In this document: positions 17,688-28,201 of the stretch, piece by piece
How positions within the stretch are numbered: the first letter of the stretch is position 1
Layout: every line of letters begins with the position of its first letter
Assembly: GCF_013087525.1 (NCBI RefSeq)
Contig: NZ_JABFCS010000001.1
Coordinates: forward strand, 992,001 to 1,056,000
DNA: 64,000 nucleotides
Origin: Ramlibacter montanisoli
Lineage (GTDB): Bacteria > Pseudomonadota > Gammaproteobacteria > Burkholderiales > Burkholderiaceae_C
Reading direction: 5' to 3'
Notes under the pieces: model-generated
The model's input: only the letters and a program-made list of their open reading frames with translations
Databases searched by the model: none
Told to the model about the DNA's origin: nothing
Made by a program: the position numbers and the translations under genes

Positions 17688-19340
17688 CTAGAGCACTTCG
17701 CTCGCGAAATCCGCCAGCCGCGAGCGCTCGCCGCGCGCCAGCGTGATGTGCCCGCTGTGCGGCCAGCCCTTGAACTTGTCCACCGCGAAGGTGAGTCCCG
17801 AGGAGCCTTCCGTGAGGTAGGGCGTGTCGATCTGCGCCAGGTTGCCCATGCAGATGATCTTGGAGCCCGGGCCTGCGCGCGTGATCAGCGTCTTCATCTG
17901 CTTGGGCGTGAGGTTCTGCGCCTCGTCGATGATCACGTACTTGTTCAGGAAGGTGCGCCCGCGCATGAAGTTCATGCTCTTGATCTTGATCTTGGAGCGG
18001 ATCAATTCGTTGGTCGCCGCGCGGCCCCATTCCCCGCCCGTGCCTTCGGTCTTCCCCAGCACCTCGAGGTTGTCGTCCAGCGCGCCCATCCACGGGCCCA
18101 TCTTCTCCTCCTCGGTGCCGGGCAGGAAGCCGATGTCCTCGCCCACGCTCACCGTGGCGCGGGTCATGATGATCTCGGTGTAGCGGCGCTCGTCCAGCAC
18201 CTGCGTGAGGCCCGCGGCCAGCGCCATCAGCGTCTTGCCGGTGCCGGCCGTGCCGGTCAGGGTGACGAAGTCCACTTCCGGGTCCATCAGCAGGTTCATC
18301 GCGAAGTTCTGCTCGCGGTTGCGCGTGGTGACGCCCCACACCGCATTCTTCAGGTGCCCGTAGTCCTTCAGCGTCTTGAGCACCGCGGTCTTGCCGCGGA
18401 TTTCCGTCACGCGCGCATAGAGGCTGGGCTCGCCGGGCGCCTCGAAGTAGACGAACTGGTTGATGAACAGGCTGGGCACGATCGGCCCGCTGATGCGGTA
18501 GAAGGTGTGCTGGCCCGACTGCCAGCTCTCCACCGTCTTGCCGTGCTTGGACCAGAAGTCCGCGGGCAGGGCGAGCGAACCCGAATACATCAGGTCCAGG
18601 TCGTCCAGCGTCTTGTCGTTCTTGTAGTCCTCGGTGACCAGGCCCAGCGCGCGCGCCTTGACGCGCATGTTGATGTCCTTGGACACCAGCACCACCTGCC
18701 GCGGCGCGTGCTTTTCCTGCAGCGCCTGCACCACGCTCAGGATCTGGTTGTCCGCCTTGCCGGGGGCAGGCCCATGGGCAGGCCGGTGGGCGACAGCGGC
18801 ATGGTCTGGAAGAACAGGCAGCCGCCGGCTTCCTTGTGCCCCGTGCTCTCCAGCTTTCAGGCCGTGGGCGATGTCGGTGCCGGGCGCGCCGGCCAGGGCG
18901 TCGAGCGAGCGGCTTGCCTGGCGGGCGTTGCGGGCGACTTCCGTGGTGCCCTTCTTGTGGCCGTCCAGTTCCTCCAGCACCACCATGGGCAGGAAGATGT
19001 CGTGCTCGTCGAAGCGGAACAGGCTCATCGGGTCGTGCATCAGGACGTTGGTGTCCAGCACGAACATCTTGGAGGGGCCCGAAGGCTTCTTCTTCTTGGG
19101 CGCCGGCTCGGGGACCGTCAGGTCCTTCTTCTTGCGGCCCGGTTGCGGCTCGTCCAGGTAGGTCTCGACTTCCACGTCGAAGCTGCCGGCCGGCACGTCG
19201 CCGCCTCCGGCGCGCGGGTCGAACTCGTCCTCGGCCTGCGGGTGATCCGCCACCGGCCTATCGGCCGAAGGCGCCTCCGATTTTCGCGCCGCCTTGTGCG
19301 AGGAACGGGCCGGAGCATCGAAGGCTTCCGGCGGGAGCAT
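17688..19340 (-). CDS. phoH: PhoH family protein: PIN domain plus PhoH ATPase, local frame scramble
   Basis: Of the PhoH2 type: an N-terminal PIN ribonuclease domain (KMFVLDTNVLMHDP, MVVLEELDGHKKG) followed by a PhoH ATPase domain with Walker A GTAGTGKTLMALAAG and the RGRTFLNKYVIIDEAQN Walker B region. About 30 codons in between are garbled. An extra A near 18855-18857 shifts the frame, and a missing base in GGGGG at 18762-18766 restores it. The corrected reading gives KEAGGCLFFQTMPLSPTGLP. I chose the start at 19340 because a bcp terminator lies at 19408-19447 and any earlier start would cross it. Length is about 550 aa. Such PIN-PhoH proteins are thought to act on RNA. Confidence 0.88.
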   Translation of the reverse strand: MLPPEAFDAPARSSHKAARKSEAPSADRPVADHPQAEDEFDPRAGGGDVPAGSFDVEVETYLDEPQPGRKKKDLTVPEPAPKKKKPSGPSKMFVLDTNVLMHDPMSLFRFDEHDIFLPMVVLEELDGHKKGTTEVARNARQASRSLDALAGAPGTDIAHGLKAGEHGAQGSRRLPVLPDHAAVAHRPAHGPAPGKADNQILSVVQALQEKHAPRQVVLVSKDINMRVKARALGLVTEDYKNDKTLDDLDLMYSGSLALPADFWSKHGKTVESWQSGQHTFYRISGPIVPSLFINQFVYFEAPGEPSLYARVTEIRGKTAVLKTLKDYGHLKNAVWGVTTRNREQNFAMNLLMDPEVDFVTLTGTAGTGKTLMALAAGLTQVLDERRYTEIIMTRATVSVGEDIGFLPGTEEEKMGPWMGALDDNLEVLGKTEGTGGEWGRAATNELIRSKIKIKSMNFMRGRTFLNKYVIIDEAQNLTPKQMKTLITRAGPGSKIICMGNLAQIDTPYLTEGSSGLTFAVDKFKGWPHSGHITLARGERSRLADFASEVL

Positions 19341-19407
19341 GGCGGCGCGCTTGGTCGGGGCGGGGGCAGGGGGGGCATGGGTGGTACGGCTTCCGGATGA
19401 GGTAGTC

Positions 19408-19447
19408 GAAAAACAAAAAAGCCGCCAGGCGGGCCGGGCGGCTTCTT
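19408..19447 (-). terminator. Intrinsic terminator between bcp and phoH
   Basis: Arms AAGCCGCC (19419-19426) and GGCGGCTT (19437-19444). Read on the minus strand it is followed by a long T-rich run (plus-strand A's at 19408-19420). It ends the bcp transcript and argues against a phoH start further upstream. Confidence 0.8.
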
Positions 19448-19585
19448 TCGGGCTGACGGTGATGACGCGTCGCGTCTGGATCAACGGCATGAATTCATTA
19501 TGCACATGCCCAGCTTGGGAACAACGTCAGCCGACGCCCTGTTGTGTCTTTACGTCAAGCCCGGCAGTGCGGGCGCGCAAGGGAC

Positions 19586-20063
19586 TCAGGCGGCCTTCTT
19601 CAGCAGCTTCACGGCCTTGAGCACCTCGTCCACGTGGCCGGGGACCTTCAGGCCGCGCCATTCCTGCTTGAGGATGCCGTCGGCGCCCACGAGGAAGGTG
19701 CTGCGCTCGATGCCCTTGACCTTCTTGCCGTACATGATCTTGTTCTTGACCACGCCGAACATGTGGCACATCTTTTCCTCGGTGTCGGCGATCAGCTCGA
19801 AGGGCAGTTCGAGCTTGGTCTTGAACTCGTCGTGCGACTTCATGTTGTCGCGCGAGACGCCGAACACGACGGCGCCGGCCTTCACGAAGTCCTTGTATTT
19901 GTCACGGAACTGCATCGCTTCCGTGGTGCAGCCGGGCGTGTTGTCCTTCGGGTAGAAGTACAGGACCAGGATCTGCCCCACGTGCGTGGTGTTCGTGACC
20001 TTGGTGCCGCGCGGTGGCGTTCGCTTCGAATTCGGGAAGGGGTTTGTTGACAACGATCGCCAT
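19586..20063 (-). CDS. bcp: Peroxiredoxin Q / bacterioferritin comigratory protein, frame broken near its start
   Basis: A thioredoxin-dependent thiol peroxidase of about 158 aa. The ATG at 20063 begins MAIVVNKPLPEFEANAT; the rest reads GTKVTNTTHVGQILVLYFYP. The peroxidatic Cys is in NTPGCTTEAMQFRD, and GVSRDNMKSHDEF follows. The two pieces are one frame apart, with the break near 20008-20015 (one extra or two missing bases). It is the second peroxiredoxin in the window after ahpC. It is transcribed toward phoH but separated by a terminator. Confidence 0.9.
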
Positions 20064-20183
20064 AGAGTCCTGAGTCGGTATGTGGTTCTGTGTGACAGTC
20101 TTGCTCGTTGGCGGCAGGCTTCGCGCAGGCCCGGCCGCAACACGAGATTTTACCGCGAAAAGCCCCGCGCAGGCCGCGAGGGC

Positions 20184-20558
20184 TCAGGGTTCCGCATCGA
20201 GCAGCAGGGCCACTGCCACGTCCCGGCCCTCCTGGGCCAGGATGTTGTAGGTGCGGCAGGCCGCCGGCGTGTCCATGGTTTCGACGCCGATGCGGCGCGC
20301 CGCCAGGGGCGCCAGCCACGCCGGCTGGGGAAAGCGGATGCGGCGGCCGCTGCCGAAGATCACCACTTCCACCTTCAGTTGCGCCAGCGCCGCGAAGTGC
20401 TCCGGCCCCAGCTGCTCGAAGCTGCCGGCCCATTCGATGCGCTCCCCGTGCGAGCCGAGCACAACGTTGTGCGTGATCTTTTCCGCCCCTACGGCCACCC
20501 AGCCCGGGCCATAGGCGCTGATGGTCTGGGCGTCGGATTGATCGGGTTGGAGCTTCAA
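20184..20558 (-). CDS. Mth938-like domain protein (DUF498)
   Basis: A 124 aa soluble protein with the Mth938/DUF498 pattern: AYGPGWVAVGAEKITHNVVL, then VEVVIFGSGRRIRFP and ETMDTPAACRTYNILAQEGR. Members are related to human NDUFAF3, a complex I assembly factor; the bacterial role is not settled. It lies upstream of bcp on the same strand and diverges from alaC, with AT-rich promoter-like sequence between (20608-20632). Confidence 0.88.
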   Translation of the reverse strand: MKLQPDQSDAQTISAYGPGWVAVGAEKITHNVVLGSHGERIEWAGSFEQLGPEHFAALAQLKVEVVIFGSGRRIRFPQPAWLAPLAARRIGVETMDTPAACRTYNILAQEGRDVAVALLLDAEP

Positions 20559-20661
20559 GAGGTGTCGCGAGGGTGAGGAGATCGCCGCGTGCCGAGGGGC
20601 GGATGCGGACTTATGGTCAAATTATAGGTTTCACCTCGTGTCACCGCCCCCGGGAGGGCCA

Positions 20662-21884
20662 TTGAAGACCGTCCAAAAGTCCACCAAGCTCGCCAACGTC
20701 CTGTACGACATCCGCGGTCCCATCATGGACGCCGCCCGGCAGATGGAGGAAGAAGGCCACAAGGTGATCAAGCTGAACATCGGCAACCTCGCCGTGTTCG
20801 GCTTCGACGCGCCGGAGGAGATCCAGCAGGACATGATCCGCAACCTGCCGAATTCGGCGGGCTACTCGGACAGCAAGGGCATCTTCGCCGCGCGCAAGGC
20901 GGTGATGCACTACACCCAGCAGCAGGGCATCAAGGGCGTCACGCTCGACGACGTGTACCTGGGCAACGGCGCCAGCGAGCTGATCGCGATGGCCACCAAC
21001 GCGCTGCTCAACGAAGGGGACGAACTGCTGTTGCCCTCGCCGGACTACCCGCTGTGGACCGCCAGCGCCGCGCTTTCCGGCGGCACCCCGGTGCATTACA
21101 TGTGCGACGAGGCCAACGGCTGGATGCCCGACCTCGACGACATCCGCCGCAAGATCACGCCGGCCACCAAGGGCATCGTCGTCATCAACCCGAACAATCC
21201 CACGGGCGCGCTGTACTCCGACGAGCTGCTGAAGGAGATCGTGGCGATCGCGCGCCAGCACGGCCTGGTGATCCTGGCCGACGAGGTGTACGACAAGGTG
21301 CTGTACGACGGCGTGAAGCACACCGCCATCGGCAGCCTGTCGGAGGACGTGCTGACGCTGACCTTCAACTCGCTGTCCAAGAGCTACCGCTCCTGCGGCT
21401 ACCGCGCCGGCTGGATGGTGGTGTCGGGCGACAAGAAGGTCGCGGCCGACTACATCGAGGGCCTGACCATGCTCTCGAACATGCGCCTGTGCGCCAACGT
21501 GCCGGGCCAGTGGGCGATCCAGACCGCGCTGGGCGGCTACCAGAGCATCAACGAGCTGGTGAACCCGGGCGGGCGCCTGCGCCGCCAGCGCGACCTGGCC
21601 TACGAGCTGATCACCGCCATCCCCGGCGTCAGCTGCGTCAAGCCGCAGGCGGCGCTCTACATGTTCCCGCGCCTCGATCCGAAGATGTACCCGATCGCGG
21701 ACGACCGCCAGTTCTTCCTGGAACTGCTGCAGGAGACGCGCGTCATGCTGGTGCAGGGCACCGGCTTCAACTGGCCGCAGCCCGATCACTTCCGCATCGT
21801 GTTCCTGCCGCACGAGGACGACCTGCGCGAGGCCGTCGGCCGCATCGCCCGTTTCCTCGACAACTATCGCAAGCGCCACTCGAA

Positions 21885-21888
<4 letters not shown>
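20662..21888 (+). CDS. alaC: Alanine-type PLP aminotransferase (AlaA/AlaC class)
   Basis: A fold-type I aminotransferase of 408 aa. The PLP lysine lies in NSLSKSYRSCGYRAGW (about K240). It also has VINPNNPTGALYSDEL and ILADEVYDKVLYDG. The best start is TTG at 20662, with GGGAGG five to nine bases upstream; an in-frame GTG at 20638 precedes that ribosome site. The family includes AlaA and AlaC, which make alanine from pyruvate; in this position it may also serve amino-acid synthesis feeding hom/thrC. It overlaps hom by ATGA. Confidence 0.9.
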
Positions 21889-23209
<1,321 letters not shown>

Positions 23210-23220
23210 AGGCCCCGACC

Positions 23221-24633
23221 ATGCTGTACCTCTCCACCCGCGGCCATCCGGACCGCAAGCATTTCTGCGAGATCCTGCTGGAAGGACTGGCACCGGACGG
23301 CGGCCTCTACCTGCCCGAGCGCTATCCGAAGGTCGATGCCGCGACGCTCGCGAAGTGGCGCGGCCTGCCTTATGCGGACCTCGCCTTCGAGATCCTCTCG
23401 CTCTACATCGACGACATCCCGGCCGAAGACCTGCGCGCCATCTGCCGCAAGACCTACACCGCCGAAGTGTTCGGCACGCGCGAGATCGTCCCGCTGAAGC
23501 AGCTGGAAGACGGCGTGTATCTTGAAGCCCTGTCCAACGGGCCCACGCTGGCCTTCAAGGACATGGCGATGCAGCTGCTGGGCAACCTGTTCGAGTACGA
23601 ACTGGCGCGCCGCGGCGAGGAGCTGAACATCCTGGGTGCGACCTCGGGCGACACCGGCAGTGCCGCCGAATACGCGATGCGCGGCAAGAAGGGCGTGCGC
23701 GTCTTCATGACCTCGCCCCAGGGCCGCATGAGCCCCTTCCAGCAGGCGCAGATGTTCAGCCTGCAGGACGCCAACATCCACAACCTGGCGGTCGAAGGCG
23801 TGTTCGACGACTGCCAGGACATCATCGTCAAGGCGGTGTCGAACGACCTGGCCTTCAAGCGCAAGTACCGCATCGGCACCGTCAATTCGATCAACTGGGC
23901 GCGGCTGGTGGCGCAGGTGGTCTACTACTTCGCGGGCTACTTCCAGGCCACGAAGTCCAACGAGGAACGCGTTTCCTTCGCCGTCCCCTCCGGCAACTTC
24001 GGCAACATCTGCGCCGGCCACGTCGCGCGCATGATGGCCCTGCCGATCGCGCAGCTGGTGCTGGCGACCAATGAGAACGACGTGCTCGACGAGTTCTTCC
24101 GCACCGGCACCTACCGCGTGCGCGGCTCCAAGGACACCTACGAGACCTCCAGCCCTTCGATGGACATCTCCAAGGCCAGCAACTTCGAGCGCTTCGTGTT
24201 CGACCTGCTCGGACGCGACGGCGCCAAGGTGCGCGCGCTGTTCTCCGAGGAACTGGCGGCCAGGGGGCAGTTCACCCTGGGCAGCGAAATGCGCAAGGCG
24301 CGCGAGGACTACGGCTTCGTCTCCGGCCGCAGCACGCACGCCGACCGCCTGGCGACCATCCGCGATACCTGGGAGCGCTTCGGAACCATGATCGACACGC
24401 ACACCGCCGACGGCCTGAAGGTCGCGCGCGAACACCGCCGCGCCGGCGTGCCCATGATCGTGCTGGAGACCGCGCTGCCCATCAAGTTCGCCGAGACCAT
24501 CGTCGAAGCGCTCGGGCGCGAGCCCGACCGGCCCGCGAAGTTCGCCGGCATCGAGGACCTCCCCAAGCGCGTGACCGTGCTGCCCGCCGATGCCGAGCGC
24601 GTGAAGCAATTCATCGCGGCGCACTGCGCATGA
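23221..24633 (+). CDS. thrC: Threonine synthase
   Basis: A PLP enzyme converting O-phosphohomoserine to threonine; 470 aa, the long bacterial class. The N-terminus is MLYLSTRGHPDRKHFCEILL. The PLP lysine is in NGPTLAFKDMAMQLLG (about K113), and the phosphate-binding loop is GATSGDTGSAAEYAM. It lies 11 bases after hom, so the two steps are made together. The frame is intact. Confidence 0.97.
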   Translation: MLYLSTRGHPDRKHFCEILLEGLAPDGGLYLPERYPKVDAATLAKWRGLPYADLAFEILSLYIDDIPAEDLRAICRKTYTAEVFGTREIVPLKQLEDGVYLEALSNGPTLAFKDMAMQLLGNLFEYELARRGEELNILGATSGDTGSAAEYAMRGKKGVRVFMTSPQGRMSPFQQAQMFSLQDANIHNLAVEGVFDDCQDIIVKAVSNDLAFKRKYRIGTVNSINWARLVAQVVYYFAGYFQATKSNEERVSFAVPSGNFGNICAGHVARMMALPIAQLVLATNENDVLDEFFRTGTYRVRGSKDTYETSSPSMDISKASNFERFVFDLLGRDGAKVRALFSEELAARGQFTLGSEMRKAREDYGFVSGRSTHADRLATIRDTWERFGTMIDTHTADGLKVAREHRRAGVPMIVLETALPIKFAETIVEALGREPDRPAKFAGIEDLPKRVTVLPADAERVKQFIAAHCA

Positions 24634-25163
24634 AAGCCGTAGGCTTCGCCGGCTATTCCGGCTCGGGCAAGACCCACCTCGTCGAGCGCCTGATTCCCGC
24701 GCTGAAGATGCGCGGGCTGCGCGTTTCGGTCGTGAAGCACGCGCACCACGATTTCGACATCGACCATCCCGGCAAGGACACCTGGCGCCACCGCGAGGCG
24801 GGCGCCTTCGAGGTGGTGGTCGCCTCCGATCGCCGCCTCGCGCTGATGCGCGAGTTCGAGCGGCCGTCCACGCTCAAGGTGCACCACCTGATCGCCGAGC
24901 TCTACGAGGGCGTGGACTGGGTGCTGGTCGAGGGCTTCAAGGAAAGCAACCTGCTCAAGGTCGAGGTGTGGCGCGCCGCATCCGGCAAGCCGGTGCGCTA
25001 CCCGGACGACGATTTCATCGTCGCCATCGCCACCGATTCGGCCGACCAGCTGCCGCAGTCCACCCTGCGGCCGGTGCTGGATCTCAACGACCCGGATGCG
25101 GTTGCGCAATGGCTGGTCGACAATGGCGACCGGTTCGAGTACGACCCGGAGAGATACGTGTGA
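24630..25163 (+). CDS. mobB: Molybdopterin-guanine dinucleotide biosynthesis adaptor MobB
   Basis: A GTP-binding helper for attaching GMP to molybdopterin, 177 aa. The P-loop GYSGSGKTHLVERL is at residues 8-21. Other family features are VSVVKHAHHDFDIDHPGKD, WRHREAGAFEVVVAS and WVLVEGFKES. The start overlaps the thrC stop (ATGA), so molybdenum cofactor genes continue directly from the threonine genes. No mobA is in the window. Confidence 0.95.
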   Translation: MKAVGFAGYSGSGKTHLVERLIPALKMRGLRVSVVKHAHHDFDIDHPGKDTWRHREAGAFEVVVASDRRLALMREFERPSTLKVHHLIAELYEGVDWVLVEGFKESNLLKVEVWRAASGKPVRYPDDDFIVAIATDSADQLPQSTLRPVLDLNDPDAVAQWLVDNGDRFEYDPERYV

Positions 25164-25197
25164 ACATGAGCGCCGCACGGCCGCCCGAAGGCGCGGG

Positions 25198-25257
25198 CCC
25201 CCTCCGCTTGCGGAGGGGGAGGCGCAGCCCGCTCGGCGGGCAAGCCTGGGGAGGTTC
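25198..25257. repeat. Palindrome-rich intergenic repeat before moeA
   Basis: A perfect hairpin, CCCCCTCCGC-TT-GCGGAGGGGG at 25198-25219, is followed by the short inverted pair GCCCGC/GCGGGC. It occupies most of the mobB-moeA gap and resembles a dispersed intergenic repeat. The frame stays open through it, but codon choice and the ribosome site place moeA's start after it. Confidence 0.55.
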
Positions 25258-25258
25258 G

Positions 25259-26485
25259 ATGAATTCCCGCCCGCCGCTGCGCCCGCTGGATGACGCCCTC
25301 GAGGCGCTGCTGGCGCAGGCGCGGCCGCTGGCGGAGACCGAGAGCGTGGCATGTTTCGATGCCGACGGCCGCGTGCTGGCCGAGGCGCTGGTGTCGCCGC
25401 TGCAGGTTCCCCCGCAGGACAACAGTTCGATGGACGGCTACGCGGTGCGCAGCGCCGAGGTCGCCGACGAGGGCGTGCCTTTCCCGGTGAGCCAGCGGAT
25501 CCCGGCCGGCGCCGCGCCGCAGCCGCTGCAGCCCGGCACCGCTGCCCGCATCTTCACCGGCGCGCCCGTGCCCGCCGGCGCCGACGCGATCGTGATGCAG
25601 GAAGACACCGAGGCCATCGACGAGGGCCACGTGCGCATCCTGCGCGTGCCGTCGCCGGGCCAGTGGATCCGCCGCAGCGGCGAGGACATCACGCGCGGCA
25701 GCACGGTGCTGGCGAGGGGTGAGCGCATCGGGCCCGCCGCGCAGGGCCTGGCCGCCAGCATCGGCCGCGACCGGCTGCAGGTGACGCGCCGTCCGCGCGT
25801 GGCGCTGTTCTCCACCGGCGACGAGCTCGTGATGCCGGGACAGGTGGCCCCCGAGGCGATGAAGCCGGGCGCCATCTACAACTCCAACCGCTTCTTCCTG
25901 CGCAGCCTGCTGCAGCGCCTCGGCTGCGAGGTACAGGACCTGGGCATCGTGCCGGACCAGCGCGAAGCCACCATCGAGGCGCTGCGCACTGCTTCCGCCA
26001 ACAACGACCTGATCCTCACCAGCGGCGGCGTGTCCGTCGGCGAGGAGGACCACATCAAGCCCGCCGTGCAGCACCTGGGCTCGCTGGACCTGTGGCAGAT
26101 CGCGATGAAGCCCGGCAAGCCCTTTGCATACGGCCATGTGGGCAACGCGCACTTCATCGGCCTGCCGGGCAACCCGGTGTCCAGCTTCGTCACCTTCCTG
26201 CTGCTGGTGCGGCCCTTCCTGCTGAAGCTGCAGGGCGCCACGCGTTTCGCACCGCGGGCGGTGCAGCTGCCCGCGCATTTCGAATGGCCGCGCGCGGACA
26301 AGCGCCGCGAGTTCCTGCGCGCGCGCCGCGATGCGCAGGGCGGCCTGGAGCTGTTCCCCAACCAGAGTTCCGGCGTGCTGACGTCCACGGTGTGGGCCGA
26401 CGGCCTCATCGACGTGCCGGCGGGCAAGACGATCGCGCGCGGCGAACTGGTGCGCTTCCTGCCGATGGCGGAGCTGCTGGGATGA
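25259..26485 (+). CDS. moeA: Molybdopterin molybdenumtransferase MoeA
   Basis: Inserts molybdate into adenylylated molybdopterin; 408 aa. It has the MoeA motifs PPQDNSSMDGYAVRS, GAPVPAGADAIVMQED, STGDELVMPGQ, NSNRFFL and TSGGVSVGEEDHIKPAV, and the C-terminal IARGELVRFLPMAELL. The ATG at 25259 follows GGGGAGG. Its stop overlaps the moaD start (ATGA). Confidence 0.96.
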   Translation: MNSRPPLRPLDDALEALLAQARPLAETESVACFDADGRVLAEALVSPLQVPPQDNSSMDGYAVRSAEVADEGVPFPVSQRIPAGAAPQPLQPGTAARIFTGAPVPAGADAIVMQEDTEAIDEGHVRILRVPSPGQWIRRSGEDITRGSTVLARGERIGPAAQGLAASIGRDRLQVTRRPRVALFSTGDELVMPGQVAPEAMKPGAIYNSNRFFLRSLLQRLGCEVQDLGIVPDQREATIEALRTASANNDLILTSGGVSVGEEDHIKPAVQHLGSLDLWQIAMKPGKPFAYGHVGNAHFIGLPGNPVSSFVTFLLLVRPFLLKLQGATRFAPRAVQLPAHFEWPRADKRREFLRARRDAQGGLELFPNQSSGVLTSTVWADGLIDVPAGKTIARGELVRFLPMAELLG

Positions 26486-26733
26486 ACCTCCGGATCAAGT
26501 ACTTCGCATCGGTGCGCGAAGCCGTGGGGCAGGGCGCCGAGACCGTGCAATCGCGCGCCGAAACGCTGGGCGCGCTGCGCGACGAACTGATCGCGCGGGG
26601 CGAGCCCTATGCGTCGGCGCTGGCACGCGGCCGGAACGTGCGCATGGCGCTGGACCAGGTCATGAGCGACGATGCCGCCGTGCTGCGCGAAGGCTGCGAG
26701 GTCGCGTTCTTCCCGCCGGTCACCGGCGGCTGA
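26482..26733 (+). CDS. moaD: Molybdopterin synthase small subunit MoaD
   Basis: An 83 aa ubiquitin-fold sulfur carrier. It ends in FFPPVTGG; the terminal Gly-Gly is the site that becomes the thiocarboxylate. It starts with MNLRIKYFASVREAVG. Its ATG overlaps the moeA stop and it is followed by its partner moaE. Confidence 0.96.
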   Translation: MNLRIKYFASVREAVGQGAETVQSRAETLGALRDELIARGEPYASALARGRNVRMALDQVMSDDAAVLREGCEVAFFPPVTGG

Positions 26734-26741
26734 GGCGAGCC

Positions 26742-27218
26742 ATGGCCGCAACCCGCGTCACCATCCAGGCCGAAGACTTCGACGTCGGCGCCGAGATCGC
26801 GGCGCTGCGCGGCCAGGATCCCGGCGTCGGCGCCGTCTGCAGCTTCATCGGCACCGTGCGCGACCGCAACGACGGCAGCGCGGTGAGCGCGATGGAGCTC
26901 GAGCACTATCCCGGCATGACCGAGAAGGCCATCGAGCAGATGATCGACGAAGCCTTCCGCCGCTTCGACATCCGCGGTGCACGGGTGATCCACCGCGTCG
27001 GTCCCTTGCAGGTGAAGGACCAGATCGTGCTGGTGGTCGTGACGTCCTCGCACCGCGGCGAGAGCTTCCGGGCCTGCGAATTCCTGATGGACTACCTGAA
27101 GACGCAGGCGCCGTTCTGGAAGAAGGAGAGCACGCCGGACGGCGAGCGCTGGGTGGACGCGCGGGTCGCGGACGACGCGGCGCTGGCGCGCTGGGGCATT
27201 GCCAGCAAGAATTCTTGA
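26742..27218 (+). CDS. moaE: Molybdopterin synthase catalytic subunit MoaE
   Basis: A 158 aa protein that, with MoaD, converts precursor Z (cPMP) to molybdopterin. Family signatures are VCSFIGTVRDRNDGS, MELEHYPGMTEKAIEQM and RVIHRVGPLQVKDQIVLVVV. The motif KTQAPFWKKES contains the active-site lysine pair. It is the last gene of the run that begins with alaC. Confidence 0.96.
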   Translation: MAATRVTIQAEDFDVGAEIAALRGQDPGVGAVCSFIGTVRDRNDGSAVSAMELEHYPGMTEKAIEQMIDEAFRRFDIRGARVIHRVGPLQVKDQIVLVVVTSSHRGESFRACEFLMDYLKTQAPFWKKESTPDGERWVDARVADDAALARWGIASKNS

Positions 27219-27237
27219 GCGCGGGCCGCGGCGGCGG

Positions 27238-28191
27238 CTACTTCGGCTGGAACCCGCTCGCCTTGATGATCCGGTCCCAGCTCTGCGTGTAGCCCCGCAC
27301 GCGGTTGGCGAACGCGGCCTGCGGCTGGAACGCCACCGTCAGCCCCATCGCGGTCAGCCGCTCGCGCACGTCGGGCATCGCCACGACCTTGGCCAGCGCC
27401 TGGTTGAACTGCTCGATCACCGCCGGCGGCGTGCCGGCCGGCGCGAACAGGCCGTAGTAGGGCAGTTCCTCCAGGCCGGCGATGCCCAGTTCCGCGAAGG
27501 TGGGCACGTCCGGCAGGATGGCCTGGCGCTTGTCGCCGATCACGGCCACCACGCGCAGCTTGCCGGCCTTGTGGTTCTCGATGAAGTCGGGAATGGACGC
27601 CACGCCGGCCTTGATCTGGTTGCCCAGCATGTCGGCCATCATGGGCGCGCTGCCGCGGTAGGGCGCGGCCTGCACGTCGATCCGGTACTTGCCGCCGATC
27701 ATGCCGACCATGAACTCGGGGATGGACGCGGGCGCCGGGACGCCGATCGTGTCCTTGCCGCCGTTCTGCTGCACGAAGCGCACGTATTCGGCGACCGACT
27801 TCGCCGGCGTGCCACCGGAGACGGCCAGCGCATTGGCGAAGGTGGCGAAACCGGCGACCGGGATGAAGTCCACGGCGGGGTCGAAACCCGCGTTCTTCGT
27901 CACCAGCGGCAGGATGGAGATCGAGTGGTCGTGGCTCAGGAACAAGGTGTGGCCGTCCGGGGCCGCGACCTTCAGCGCCTGCGCGGCGATCTGGCCGCCG
28001 GCACCGGCGCGGTTGTCCACCACCACCGGTGCGCCGAGCTGGTCCTTCAGCTTGTCGGCCAGCGCCCGTGCGATCGCGTCGGTGCCTCCGCCCGGCGGGA
28101 AGCCCACGAGGATGCGGATGGGCGCGGGCGCCTGCGCATGCGCCAGGCCGGTGGCCAGGGTGAACAGGCCCGCCAGCAGCAGGCGGCGCAA
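27238..28191 (-). CDS. Bug family tripartite tricarboxylate substrate-binding protein
   Basis: A periplasmic ligand-binding protein (TctC/Bug family) of 317 aa. It has an N-terminal signal peptide (RRLLLAGLFTLATGLAHAQ), then IRILVGFPPGGGTDAIARAL and VVVDNRAGAGGQIAAQAL. The TTG start at 28191 gives a short signal. Restoring a base in the CCCC run just upstream would instead add MPNPSLSSTP in front, so the true start is uncertain. No TctA/TctB membrane genes are nearby, so it is an orphan receptor. It lies downstream of the MarR gene. Confidence 0.92.
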   Translation of the reverse strand: MRRLLLAGLFTLATGLAHAQAPAPIRILVGFPPGGGTDAIARALADKLKDQLGAPVVVDNRAGAGGQIAAQALKVAAPDGHTLFLSHDHSISILPLVTKNAGFDPAVDFIPVAGFATFANALAVSGGTPAKSVAEYVRFVQQNGGKDTIGVPAPASIPEFMVGMIGGKYRIDVQAAPYRGSAPMMADMLGNQIKAGVASIPDFIENHKAGKLRVVAVIGDKRQAILPDVPTFAELGIAGLEELPYYGLFAPAGTPPAVIEQFNQALAKVVAMPDVRERLTAMGLTVAFQPQAAFANRVRGYTQSWDRIIKASGFQPK

Positions 28192-28201
28192 GGGGTGGAG
28201 C

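Noticed and set aside
19341-19505. A longer PhoH N-terminus starting at 19505
   Set aside because: It would cross the intrinsic terminator at 19408-19447 and adds residues without family support.
25167-25258. An N-terminal extension of MoeA through the intergenic palindrome
   Set aside because: The extension is Arg/Gly-rich repeat sequence, and GGGGAGG sits just before the ATG at 25259, where MoeA similarity begins.
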